Positions 1 through 7,406 of a stretch of 11,314 bases of DNA are shown here, one piece after another (position 1 is the stretch's first letter; every line of letters begins with the position of its first letter). The notes beneath the pieces were generated by a model. It saw nothing but the letters and a program-made list of their open reading frames with translations, made no database searches and was not told the origin of the DNA. This DNA comes from Ferruginibacter sp. Lineage in GTDB: Bacteria; Bacteroidota; Bacteroidia; Chitinophagales; Chitinophagaceae. The stretch is taken from positions 1 through 11,314 of the forward strand of contig JAURKN010000137.1 of the NCBI GenBank assembly GCA_030831725.1. Direction: 5' to 3'. Position numbers and translations under genes: made by a program.

Positions 1-1767
1 ATGATTTCCCAGTACTTGTCTTAATGCGGCATGCATGAGATGGGTCACACTGTGATGAACCGTGATTCGGGTTCTTCTGTCTGCATCTACCTCGGCTTCC
101 ATGCTGTCGGACATATTTTCCAAAATCTCTTCGGCGCTATGGATGATCAGGTCGTTCTCTTTTCGTGTATCCGTTATGATTATACTTCCGTTTCCGCCTC
201 TCAAGATACCTGTGTCGCCAATTTGTCCGCCGCTTTCTGCGTAAAAAGGTGTTTTTTCCAAAACAATCTGATAACCTGATTTGCCTTTGCCGCTTACTTT
301 CCTGAATTTCAGGATTTTTGTTGTTGCTTTTGTGGACTCATATCCTACGAAACCATGGCTGTTTCCATCGTGCACCACAACCCAATCTTCCGTATCTAGT
401 GCCGTGGCGGCACGACTCCTGTTTTTTTGTATTTCCATTTCTTGTTCGAAACCGGCTTCATCCACTTCAAGTTGATTTTCTTGGGCGATGAGTCTGGTAA
501 GATCTATGGGAAATCCGTATGTATCCAGCAATTCAAATGCAGAAGTGCCATTGATCAATATGGAAGATTGACTTTTGCATTGTTGCATGATGGCATCCAT
601 TTTCTTGAGCCCTTTGTCTAGGGTTCTTAAAAATGCCTCTTCCTCTTCCCGTATGACTTTGCTGATGAAATCCTGTTGTTGAATCACTTCAGGAAAAACT
701 TCTTCGAATTGTACAGCGATCAAAGGCATCAGTTGGAATAAAAGCGGCTGTTTGTATTCGAGGTAGGAGTAGTAGTACCTCACCGCTCTTCGAAGGATTC
801 TGCGTATCACATAACCCGCACCGGTATTCGAAGGAAGCTGACCATCGGCTATGGTGAAGGTTATAGCTCTGATATGGTCTGCAATTACGCGGAAAGCGAC
901 ACTCGACTTATCGTCTTTTCCCTCATATTTTTTCCCGGTTATCTTTTCTGTTTCTGCGATTGTCCCACTGAAGATGTCTGTGTCGTAATTGCTTTGTTTG
1001 TTTTGCAAAACCCTTACAAGTCTTTCAAATCCCATGCCTGTATCAACGTGTCTTGCCGGTAGCGACTCCAAGCTTCCGTCTTTCTTTCGGTTGTATTGGA
1101 TGAAAACATTATTCCATATTTCTATAACCTGAGGATGGTCCTTGTTCACCAAATCTCTTCCGGGTATTTGCTTACGCTCTTCGTCGCTTCTGCAATCGAC
1201 ATGAATTTCGGTGCAGGGTCCGCATGGTCCTGTGTCACCCATTTCCCAGAAATTGTCTTTTTTATTGCCGTACACGATTCGGTCTTCGGGAACTATTTTT
1301 TTCCATTCTGCAAGCGCAATGCTGGAGGCGGGGATATTTTCTTTTTCATCACCTTCAAAAACAGTAACGTATAGACGGCTCTTGTCGATTTTGTATACTT
1401 CAGTTAACAGCTCCCAGCTCCATGCGATCGCCTCGGCTTTGAAGTAACCGGCACCCGGATTTTCAGGGTCTCCGAAACTCCAGTTGCCTAACATTTCAAA
1501 CATGGTGTGATGGTAGGTATCTACGCCAACCTCTTCTAGGTCATTGTGTTTTCCGCTTACCCTCAAACATTTTTGGGTATCTGCCACCCTGTGGTATGGT
1601 GCTTTCTTGTTTCCCAGAAAATAATCTTTGAATGGATTCATACCCGCATTGGTAAAAAGCAAAGTCGGATCGTTTTTAACTACGATGGGAGCAGAAGGCA
1701 CTATGGTGTGTTGCTTCGACTTAAAAAAATCAAGAAAATGCTTTCTAATCTCGGCTGCAGTCATCAT
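1..1767 (-). CDS. alaS: Alanyl-tRNA synthetase (3' end cut by window edge)
   Basis: This is cytoplasmic alanine-tRNA ligase, which charges tRNA-Ala and clears mischarged Ser/Gly. The first 589 residues are present; the family is usually about 870-880 long, so the C-terminal third lies off the left edge. The N-terminal aminoacylation domain is clear: TAAEIRKHFLDFF at the start, NDPTLLFTNAGMN (about 32-44), SGKHNDLEEVG (71-81), the class II motif 2 stretch HHTMFEMLGNWSFGD (86-100), then IEIWNNVFIQYNR and GAGYVIRRILRRAVRYYY (motif 3 region). The editing domain has begun, with the zinc-binding HxxxH pair in THLMHAALRQVLG just before the cut. Two adjacent in-frame ATGs (1767 and 1764) could start it. 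The second gives the more usual MTAAEIR, and no Shine-Dalgarno sequence separates them. It diverges from the M23 peptidase gene. Its identity is certain; only the exact start is open. Confidence 0.98.
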   Translation of the reverse strand, partial: MMTAAEIRKHFLDFFKSKQHTIVPSAPIVVKNDPTLLFTNAGMNPFKDYFLGNKKAPYHRVADTQKCLRVSGKHNDLEEVGVDTYHHTMFEMLGNWSFGDPENPGAGYFKAEAIAWSWELLTEVYKIDKSRLYVTVFEGDEKENIPASSIALAEWKKIVPEDRIVYGNKKDNFWEMGDTGPCGPCTEIHVDCRSDEERKQIPGRDLVNKDHPQVIEIWNNVFIQYNRKKDGSLESLPARHVDTGMGFERLVRVLQNKQSNYDTDIFSGTIAETEKITGKKYEGKDDKSSVAFRVIADHIRAITFTIADGQLPSNTGAGYVIRRILRRAVRYYYSYLEYKQPLLFQLMPLIAVQFEEVFPEVIQQQDFISKVIREEEEAFLRTLDKGLKKMDAIMQQCKSQSSILINGTSAFELLDTYGFPIDLTRLIAQENQLEVDEAGFEQEMEIQKNRSRAATALDTEDWVVVHDGNSHGFVGYESTKATTKILKFRKVSGKGKSGYQIVLEKTPFYAESGGQIGDTGILRGGNGSIIITDTRKENDLIIHSAEEILENMSDSMEAEVDADRRTRITVHHSVTHLMHAALRQVLGNH

Positions 1768-1809
1768 TTGACAAAAATTTACTTCGATGGAAATTGAAGA
1801 TTAAGGGGT

Positions 1810-1817
1810 TATATTTG
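1810..1817 (+). promoter_or_regulatory. Candidate -7 box of a Bacteroidota promoter for the M23 peptidase operon
   Basis: TATATTTG matches the Bacteroidota -7 consensus TAnnTTTG exactly. It lies 87 bp before the peptidase ATG in the alaS-peptidase divergent gap. I do not see a TTG at the usual 17-23 bp upstream; the nearest TTG is 13 bp away. The call therefore rests on one box. If used, it implies a leader of roughly 80 nt that contains the inverted repeat at 1837-1870. Confidence 0.4.
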
Positions 1818-1836
1818 TAATAGTGAGCCCCATTCT

Positions 1837-1870
1837 TCGGTTCGGGCTGCAATTTAACGATTCGAACCGA
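1837..1870. repeat. 8-bp inverted repeat in the divergent alaS / M23 gap
   Basis: TCGGTTCG (1837-1844) and CGAACCGA (1863-1870) are perfect reverse complements separated by 18 bp, and one flanking G-T pair could lengthen the stem in RNA. The repeat lies between the two divergent starts and, if the TAnnTTTG box at 1810 is used, inside the peptidase leader. It could be a regulator site or an RNA hairpin. No U-tract follows it, so it is not a typical terminator. Function is unknown. Confidence 0.45.
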
Positions 1871-1904
1871 GTAAATAAAACCGTGTATACGGGAAAAGTG
1901 GTCC

Positions 1905-2879
1905 ATGAAAAAGATAAAATATTTTTACAATACGAATACCCTCAGGTTTGAGAAACTCATCACGCCGCTTAGGGTGAAATTGCTCCGTTTTTTTGGGGTG
2001 GTATCCGGTTTGTTGGTTGCTGCCACCCTGACCATTTATATCTATCTCAATTTTTTTCCAAAACCACAGGAATTCGAGACTAAGCGCAAAATGGACGCAT
2101 TGCGTGAAAATTACGCCCAATTGAACAAGCAACTGATGGAATTGGAAGAACAAATGGCGAATCTTGAACAAAGGGATAACGAGGTATACCGTTCCATTTT
2201 TGAAGCGAATCCTGTTCCTGACAGTGCCAGGGCCAAACTGATCGAACAACAGAAAGAGAATGACAAGATCAAAAAAATGAATGACAATGAACTTGGTTCC
2301 GATATTGCGAGACAGCTCAGTAACATCAATTCTAGAATCGCATTTCAGAAAAAAAGTTACGAAAGCATTTCTAATCTGATCAGCAGAAAAGATGAAAAAC
2401 TGTCAAGCATTCCTGCGATCCAGCCTGTGAGCAATAAGCAATTGAACAGAATCGCCAGCGGATTCGGCACCAGAATCGATCCCATTTACGGTACACCGAA
2501 AATGCACAAAGGACTTGATTTTACTGCGCCTCAGGGTACTCCAATTTATGCAACCGGAAATGGTGTGGTTAAAGTGGCGGGTTCCTCAGATGGTGGCTAT
2601 GGAAATCATGTTGTCATCAATCACGGATATGGCTATCAGACACTTTACGGACATATGGTGCGAATCAAGGTTAGAGGAGGACAAAGAGTCACTAGAGGTC
2701 AGGTGATCGGATGGGTGGGCAGTACCGGAAAGAGTACAGGCCCACACTGCCACTACGAAGTAATAATCAATAACAACCACGTGGATCCTGTTTATTTTTT
2801 TTATAACGACCTGAATGCCGAGCAATACGATAGATTGCTGAAAATAGCATCAACAGGTAGCGCCAAAAGTTTTGACTGA
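1905..2879 (+). CDS. Membrane-anchored M23 (LytM/DUF-type) peptidoglycan endopeptidase
   Basis: This is a 324-residue zinc metallopeptidase expected to cut peptidoglycan cross-bridges or act as an envelope amidase activator. In order: a short basic cytoplasmic tail (1-27), one membrane helix (about 31-50), a charged coiled-coil stretch (about 58-165, rich in E, K and Q), then the LytM domain (about 182-296). All expected zinc and catalytic residues are visible: H201 and D205 in HKGLDFTAP, H250 in LYGHM, and H281/H283 in GPHCHYEV. It should therefore be an active enzyme rather than a degenerate EnvC/NlpD-type activator. The ATG has no clear Shine-Dalgarno sequence, as is usual in this phylum. 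The stop TGA shares its last base with the next gene's ATG, so translation is likely coupled to the MerR gene. From memory, M23 followed by MerR next to alaS is a recurring Bacteroidota arrangement. Confidence 0.93.
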   Translation: MKKIKYFYNTNTLRFEKLITPLRVKLLRFFGVVSGLLVAATLTIYIYLNFFPKPQEFETKRKMDALRENYAQLNKQLMELEEQMANLEQRDNEVYRSIFEANPVPDSARAKLIEQQKENDKIKKMNDNELGSDIARQLSNINSRIAFQKKSYESISNLISRKDEKLSSIPAIQPVSNKQLNRIASGFGTRIDPIYGTPKMHKGLDFTAPQGTPIYATGNGVVKVAGSSDGGYGNHVVINHGYGYQTLYGHMVRIKVRGGQRVTRGQVIGWVGSTGKSTGPHCHYEVIINNNHVDPVYFFYNDLNAEQYDRLLKIASTGSAKSFD

Positions 2880-3487
2880 TGAGTAAATCCAAAAACAAAT
2901 CGCCACTCAAGCAAATCGCATTCGATTTCGACATGTTCAGTTCAACAGAAGAACAACATGAAGTTCCTGTTTCTGAAATAGTTGAAGTTGAACCTGAAAA
3001 ACAAGTGGAGGAGAAAGTGACTGCATTGGAAAGCAAACCAGATGTGATCATTGACTTTACTCCTCCAAAAGTAAACGATAGACCCTCCTCAAAAAAGTCT
3101 ACCCGTGGAAGAATGAAATTGAGTGATATGGCCGCTGGGGTTGATAAGATTGAGGTTCCAGACGATGAGACATTATTTTCCAAAAGATACTATTCCATTG
3201 GTGCAGTAACCGAAATGTTTAAAGTGAACCATTCGTTGATTCGCTTTTGGGAGAATGAATTTGACATCCTCAAGCCTAAAAAAAATGGGAAAGGAGACAG
3301 GCTGTTTCGCCCCGAAGACATCAAAAATTTAAAATTGATTTTTCACTTGTTGCGAGAGAGAAAATATACCATTGACGGAGCAAAAGATTTTTTAAAGAAA
3401 AATAAACTAGCCGAAAAGAAATTCGAAATGATTGAATCCATGAAATCGCTTCGTGGATTTCTGATGGAAATGAAAGCCGATTTATGA
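2879..3487 (+). CDS. MerR-family DNA-binding protein with long N-terminal extension
   Basis: This 202-residue protein has its MerR winged-helix domain in the C-terminal half, at about 104-175. It starts YYSIGAVTEMFKVNHSLIRFWENEF (helix-turn-helix, then the W of wing 1) and continues through RLFRPEDIKNLKLI to the REXKYTIDGAKDFLKK wing. The first 100 residues are low-complexity: an acidic stretch around 24-60, then a basic stretch (71-80, SSKKSTRGRM). They look disordered and have no recognisable fold. After the DNA-binding domain only about 25 residues remain, so there is no ligand-binding or metal-binding domain like those of classical MerR proteins. It overlaps the upstream peptidase by 1 base and the downstream thioredoxin-like gene by 4 (ATGA), so the three are probably co-translated. 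The target is unknown. Compact MerR proteins beside M23 genes are common in Bacteroidota; the N-terminal tail is the unusual part. Confidence 0.9.
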   Translation: MSKSKNKSPLKQIAFDFDMFSSTEEQHEVPVSEIVEVEPEKQVEEKVTALESKPDVIIDFTPPKVNDRPSSKKSTRGRMKLSDMAAGVDKIEVPDDETLFSKRYYSIGAVTEMFKVNHSLIRFWENEFDILKPKKNGKGDRLFRPEDIKNLKLIFHLLRERKYTIDGAKDFLKKNKLAEKKFEMIESMKSLRGFLMEMKADL

Positions 3488-4014
3488 TGAAGATAAAAAT
3501 ACAACTTGCGATTTCACTGCTGTTGCTGTTCATGATTATTGGTAACGCAAAGGCACAAACGCCTTATGCGATAAGCATGGATGAGCAGACAGGCAGTAGA
3601 ATCTATAAAGGTAGCATCAACAAATACACACTGCAGAACGATTCCACTTTTTCATGGTATGCCCGATCCGCTCAGGATTATACTCCCGATACCGTTTTGA
3701 TCAATACGCTTGAAAGAAAGAAATTAGGACTACATTTCATCATATTCGGAGGCACCTGGTGTGATGATTCACAGTATATCATGCCAAGATTTTTCAAACT
3801 CGTTGAAAAGTCAGGTTTAAGTGACGAGGCCATCTGTTTATTTGGAGTTGACAGAAGCAAGCAAACCCTTTCCAATCTTTCAGCATGTTTTGGAATCACG
3901 AGGGTTCCAACAATTATCGCTATGAAAAACGGTGTTGAAGTCGGTAGGGTAGTGGAGTATGGAACCACTGGAAAATGGGATGTTGAATTGATTGAGCTGA
4001 TTGAAAAAAAATAA
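3484..4014 (+). CDS. Secreted thioredoxin-fold protein with a single active-site Cys (WCDDS)
   Basis: This is a 176-residue exported protein. A signal peptide covers about 1-25 (hydrophobic LAISLLLLFMIIG, cleavage after AKA or AQ). The thioredoxin fold is shown by FIIFGGTWCDDSQ (85-97) and the cis-proline loop TRVPTII (139-145), followed by a GRVVEYG strand. The catalytic CxxC is replaced by C93-D-D-S96, so the resolving cysteine is absent and the protein cannot do a normal dithiol exchange. C118 and C135 are also present. It may work through a mixed disulfide, or serve in binding or peroxide sensing; this is inference. Such WC[DE]DS proteins recur in Bacteroidota. Two in-frame ATGs (3484 and 3487) overlap the MerR stop by 4 or 1 bases. 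The TAA ends exactly where the convergent mscS-type gene's stop begins. Confidence 0.85.
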   Translation: MMKIKIQLAISLLLLFMIIGNAKAQTPYAISMDEQTGSRIYKGSINKYTLQNDSTFSWYARSAQDYTPDTVLINTLERKKLGLHFIIFGGTWCDDSQYIMPRFFKLVEKSGLSDEAICLFGVDRSKQTLSNLSACFGITRVPTIIAMKNGVEVGRVVEYGTTGKWDVELIELIEKK

Positions 4015-4018
4015 TCAG
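3997..4018. repeat. 6-bp inverted repeat over the abutting convergent stop codons
   Basis: CTGATT (3997-4002) and AATCAG (4013-4018) flank a 10-base A-rich loop containing eight consecutive A. Both stop codons lie inside the repeat. On the leftward strand the loop is a run of eight T. The stem is short and AT-rich, with no T-run after it in either direction, so it is at best a weak bidirectional end signal. It is the only terminator-like structure visible between the two convergent operons. Confidence 0.3.
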
Positions 4019-5124
4019 GAGTTTGCGTTTTGCTGCACAATCACCAGATCCTGCGTTTGTTTGGACGGTTTCAGATTCAAGGAAAGCATTTGATTTTTTA
4101 CGAACCAGTTCACCTCTTCTTTTTGGGATAGATACTTTTCGATCGCTTCGACTGGCGTTAGGTATTCAATTTTGATGATCATGTTGTTTTTATGCAATTC
4201 GAATAGATGCACCTGCGGCTCCGAAATGTACGGTGATTTGCCTTGAAGCATCAATTTGATCTCATCCATCAGACGAATTATTTTTTCATTCTCGTTTTGA
4301 ATGTCCAGCTCCAGGGTTAATTCGGTTTTTCTGGCATTTCTCATAGTCCAGTTGTCTATGATGGTATCCACCATTTGTTTGTTTGGTACGGTGACGAGTG
4401 TGTGATCTGAGGTACGAATCCGTGTGCTACGGAGACCGATGTTTTCTATGGTTCCAGATGTTTGCGAAGCATTGTTGATTTTGACAAAATCTCCGGTGAA
4501 AAAAGGTTTGTCAAAAAAAATGATAAAGGATGCGATCAGATTCTCGATGCTTTCTTTCGCTGCCAATGCGAGAGCGGCTCCGACAATACTGAGTCCTGTC
4601 AACAACGATCCTACATTGATACGGAAACCGACTTTGAGAATAAGTAAAAATCCGATGGTATAAAATATCGCTTTCAAAAAATCACGAAAGAAAACAATCA
4701 ACTGGTCATCGCTTTTATCGTGATTCTGTTTGGCACTGAGATCAAGTACCAACGCTATGAAATCGATAAATCGATTCAGAAAGCGTATCAGAAAAAAAAT
4801 GATGACACATCTATCCAAACTGATCAGTATGTCATGCAAACGGATGTCATTTATCTCAATATTCCAAGATTTTGGATAGTGCAAATTTTCTATGGCAAAA
4901 AAGCTGATCATCACCATCAGCAAATTGCCCAATGGCGAAATGATCAAACCAGAGAAGGAAGCTTTGTCAACCGACTTCCATTTCTCGTGAATTGGGATGA
5001 ACAACAATGAAGCAATTTTAACAGACAGCCATCTACGGCAGATGAAGATTAGAATGATTATGACAGATACTGCCAACAAATGGCTTAAGGTGTTTTCAAG
5101 AAAAATTTGATTGCTCCAGTTCAT
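4015..5124 (-). CDS. MscS-family mechanosensitive ion channel
   Basis: This is a 369-residue inner-membrane channel expected to open on membrane tension during osmotic downshock. Hydrophobic helices lie at about 15-29, 58-78, 103-127 and 148-167. The pore-lining helix and MscS signature follow at about 173-206, with the alternating Gly/Ala pattern of the pore (SIVGAALALAAKES), then FFDKPFFTGDFVKI, the start of the beta domain. The sequence RSTRIRTSDHTLVTVPNKQM (233-251) is typical of the cytoplasmic middle domain, and an alpha/beta cage domain runs to about 350. Length and layout fit small MscS-like proteins with one or two extra N-terminal helices. It is the last gene of the leftward operon, 3 bp after the propeller-like gene, and its TGA directly abuts the stop of the convergent thioredoxin-like gene. 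Confidence 0.93.
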   Translation of the reverse strand: MNWSNQIFLENTLSHLLAVSVIIILIFICRRWLSVKIASLLFIPIHEKWKSVDKASFSGLIISPLGNLLMVMISFFAIENLHYPKSWNIEINDIRLHDILISLDRCVIIFFLIRFLNRFIDFIALVLDLSAKQNHDKSDDQLIVFFRDFLKAIFYTIGFLLILKVGFRINVGSLLTGLSIVGAALALAAKESIENLIASFIIFFDKPFFTGDFVKINNASQTSGTIENIGLRSTRIRTSDHTLVTVPNKQMVDTIIDNWTMRNARKTELTLELDIQNENEKIIRLMDEIKLMLQGKSPYISEPQVHLFELHKNNMIIKIEYLTPVEAIEKYLSQKEEVNWFVKNQMLSLNLKPSKQTQDLVIVQQNANS

Positions 5125-5127
5125 GAA

Positions 5128-5961
5128 TCAATTATTTAAAGGGCATTTGTAGATACCGTCGGATTTCAACAGATATAAAGTGCCTGAACGTATGACAAAT
5201 GCTTCATTGTTTTTGAAAATGCCCCCAACAGATATTTCTGACATAAGACCCTTACGGATGTCAAAGAATTTTATTTTTTCTCCAACTTTCACGAATGCGA
5301 TATCTTGATCCACACCACCTTGCATTCCCGCCATTTCAGGTATATGTTTTTTAAAAGCCCCATAATAATCAAAGATGAACAATCCGGCGTTTTCATCAAA
5401 CAAAAAAACATCGCCACTTTGATCGAAGATGCGCACGTTACTAAGTGCTTTGTCGATCAGGTTTCTCAAATCGGCAGATTCTGTACGTATGTTGCCCTCT
5501 TCATCCATTTTCAATATCCGACAAAGTTGCTCATCATAGATCCAAATATTATTGTCGTATGACGTGCAGATTCCGTTCACCCTGAAATGATTCATTTTTC
5601 TCAAATTCAATGTGGTTCTCGGATTTAGCAAACGATCCAAGGTGATAATTGAAAGAAAATCCGGGTAAAAAATCCTTATTTTAAGTGGATTCGAAACATC
5701 TAAATATTTTGGTCTTCCCCATTTTTTTACATCCTGATACACCTGACTGCTGTCTCCTTTCAAGTCTATTTTTTTTATCTGACCTGTTTCATTGATGACA
5801 TAAACATTTCCAATGGCGTCTATATTGAACTGGTTGAATTTGCCGGGAATCCATTTGTTTATTTTGGCTGAGTCTGCTTGCCATTCAGGTGAATAGGATT
5901 GTGCAAATGTCATGAAGTGCGAATGCAGAAATAAAATCGGTATGAAAAAAAACCTGAACAT
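5128..5961 (-). CDS. Uncharacterised secreted beta-propeller-like protein
   Basis: This 277-residue protein has no function I can name. A signal peptide covers about 1-20 (FFFIPILFLHSHFMTFA, cleavage before Q21 or S22). There is no lipobox cysteine, so it is probably soluble in the periplasm or outside the cell. The body shows repeated short strand units such as GNVYVINETGQIKKID (51-66), NNIWIYDEQLCRILKMDEEG (137-156), GDVFLFDENAGLFIFDYYGA (183-202) and GTLYLLKSDGIYKC (260-273). This resembles the blades of an NHL/WD-type propeller. The segment DVSNPLKIRIFYPDFLSIITLD (88-109) recalls a Bacteroidota-restricted family of unknown function, judged from memory. It starts directly after the lpxH stop with no spacer and ends 3 bp before the mscS-type gene, so it is almost certainly co-translated with both. 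A scaffold or binding role in the envelope is a guess from context. Confidence 0.75.
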   Translation of the reverse strand: MFRFFFIPILFLHSHFMTFAQSYSPEWQADSAKINKWIPGKFNQFNIDAIGNVYVINETGQIKKIDLKGDSSQVYQDVKKWGRPKYLDVSNPLKIRIFYPDFLSIITLDRLLNPRTTLNLRKMNHFRVNGICTSYDNNIWIYDEQLCRILKMDEEGNIRTESADLRNLIDKALSNVRIFDQSGDVFLFDENAGLFIFDYYGAFKKHIPEMAGMQGGVDQDIAFVKVGEKIKFFDIRKGLMSEISVGGIFKNNEAFVIRSGTLYLLKSDGIYKCPLNN

Positions 5962-6714
5962 TTAACTTTTAAAATATTGAAGGTTCAATTTCCCGTCTTC
6001 CAAACAGGCATAACTCATATACTCGATCCAGTCTCCCAAATTTACATATGTGGATGATTCAGAAATTTTCTTCTCCAGAGGCAGATGACGATGTCCGAAA
6101 ATGAAATAATCAAATGATTCTTTTTCAACCACCGATTTACAATATTGTACCAGAAATTCTTTGTCGTCGCCAAGATAATTTTTATCATGGTTTCCAGTTT
6201 TTGCTCTGCTGCTTTTACTCATGTAATTAGCGATTCCTATGCCTAATCTTGGTGGAAGCATTCCGAATAAACTGATACAGAGCTGGTTTCTGAAAATCTT
6301 TTTGAGGAACTTATATCCATGGTCACCAGGACCAAGACCATCGCCATGGCCGATCATCATTTTTTTACCATGCAGCATGAATGTTTTCGGATGGAAGTAG
6401 ATGTGGAAATTCAATTCTTTTTCAAAATAGTCCTTCATCCACATGTCATGATTACCCACAAAAAAATGTATCGGAATTCCCATGTCTGAAATTTCTGCCA
6501 GTTTACCGAGAATCCTGACGTAACCTTTTGGAACTACATATTTGTATTCGAACCAAAAATCAAAAAGGTCTCCCAAGATGAACAATGCTTCTGTCTGATG
6601 TTTTATTTGATCGAGGAAAGAGACGATTTTCTTTTCCCTGATCAGGCTTGATTCGGCATCTGGTGCTCCGAGATGAAAATCAGAAAGAAAATATATTTTT
6701 TTCGATTGATTCAA
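5962..6714 (-). CDS. lpxH: UDP-2,3-diacylglucosamine diphosphatase (LpxH-type metallophosphatase)
   Basis: This enzyme hydrolyses UDP-2,3-diacylglucosamine to lipid X plus UMP, an early step of lipid A synthesis, at the cytoplasmic face of the inner membrane. The metallophosphoesterase motifs are intact over 250 residues: SDFHLG (D12, H14), GDLFDFW (D49), GNHD (N88, H89), GHGDG (H123) and GHRH (H208, H210). These match the two-metal site. The insert with PPRLGIGIANYMSKSSR fits the LpxH lid rather than a generic phosphoesterase. No in-frame ATG exists before M78, which is past the first motifs, so translation must begin at a non-ATG codon. TTG at 6714 gives MNQSKKIYFLSDFHLG, the expected distance to motif I. 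The LUD gene ends 52 bp upstream, and the next gene's ATG follows the TAA with no gap. A related paralogue with another substrate is possible but less likely. Confidence 0.88.
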   Translation of the reverse strand: MNQSKKIYFLSDFHLGAPDAESSLIREKKIVSFLDQIKHQTEALFILGDLFDFWFEYKYVVPKGYVRILGKLAEISDMGIPIHFFVGNHDMWMKDYFEKELNFHIYFHPKTFMLHGKKMMIGHGDGLGPGDHGYKFLKKIFRNQLCISLFGMLPPRLGIGIANYMSKSSRAKTGNHDKNYLGDDKEFLVQYCKSVVEKESFDYFIFGHRHLPLEKKISESSTYVNLGDWIEYMSYACLEDGKLNLQYFKS

Positions 6715-6766
6715 ATCTAATGATGGTTGATTGATAGAGATGAAGTTCTGTATTTATTTTCAATTA

Positions 6767-7399
6767 TCAGAAGTCTTCCAAAAGGAAACAATATACTTCT
6801 TTGGGTCCATGAACACCAGTGACCAGTGTTTTTTCAATATCTGCGGTTCTGCTAGGCCCACTTGCGACAGTCATGAAAGAGGGAACATTCTTCCCATACT
6901 TTTTTTGGATCATCAAAAAAGCTTCAGCCAAATTTCCAACCAATTGGGAAGAAAAAGCGATTGTCACATGAATGGGAGCATATACGCTGGTAGTTCTGTC
7001 ACCATTTCCGGTGGTGATCATTATGCTTCCTGTATTGGCGACAAGTAATTCACACCCTGAAAATGAAACATCGCAATGGTCGAGATTTTCGGATATGGCA
7101 ATATCCATATTATGCAGTAATTCTTTTAGAAAAGGTTCATTGCAAAATATTTTCTCCCAACCCATTTTGGAAATGAGTGCGCGTAATTGTTCTTGAAGCG
7201 AGATCTCATGAGGTGAATAAATGAATTTGCCTTGTAAAGAAGTGAATTTTTCTGCAAAGAGTACTGCATTGTCCTCTTCGGGGCTTTTATTGAATAAATC
7301 GACGGTTGCTTCAGCTTCCGGAAAAGGCAGTGGGGTGGAATGGGTCAATGCCTTTCGAATTTTACTCAATATGATTTCTCTGGAAGTTGTAGATTCCAT
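6767..7399 (-). CDS. LUD-domain protein, LutC-like
   Basis: This is a 210-residue protein of the LUD (lactate utilisation) superfamily. The N-terminal helix SREIILSKIRKAL is typical. The conserved core has CELLVANTGSIMI (116-128), and the C-terminal signature is GPSRTADIEKTLVTGVHGPKEV (181-202), which matches LutC/YkgG proteins closely. In lactate oxidation LutC works with the iron-sulfur proteins LutA and LutB, but neither is present here, so that role is not supported by context. The gene lies 7 bp after ftsH. From memory, a lone LUD gene behind ftsH is a standing arrangement in Bacteroidota, and its real function is unknown. The open frame extends upstream into ftsH, but the ATG at 7399 lies just past the ftsH stop and gives the standard LutC N-terminus, so I start it there. 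Confidence 0.88.
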   Translation of the reverse strand: MESTTSREIILSKIRKALTHSTPLPFPEAEATVDLFNKSPEEDNAVLFAEKFTSLQGKFIYSPHEISLQEQLRALISKMGWEKIFCNEPFLKELLHNMDIAISENLDHCDVSFSGCELLVANTGSIMITTGNGDRTTSVYAPIHVTIAFSSQLVGNLAEAFLMIQKKYGKNVPSFMTVASGPSRTADIEKTLVTGVHGPKEVYCFLLEDF

Positions 7400-7406
7400 A
7401 GTATAC

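Noticed and set aside
1772..1781. CAAAAATTTA as a minus-strand promoter box for alaS
   Set aside because: It does not fit CAAAnnTA in register, and its position would place transcription start inside or after the start codon.
1845..1870. tRNA T-arm-like sequence (TTCGAACC)
   Set aside because: No acceptor stem, anticodon arm or D arm can be built around it.
1854..2249. Minus-strand open frame of 131 residues over the peptidase gene
   Set aside because: It is antisense to a gene with clear domains, and its translation has no recognisable family or normal composition.
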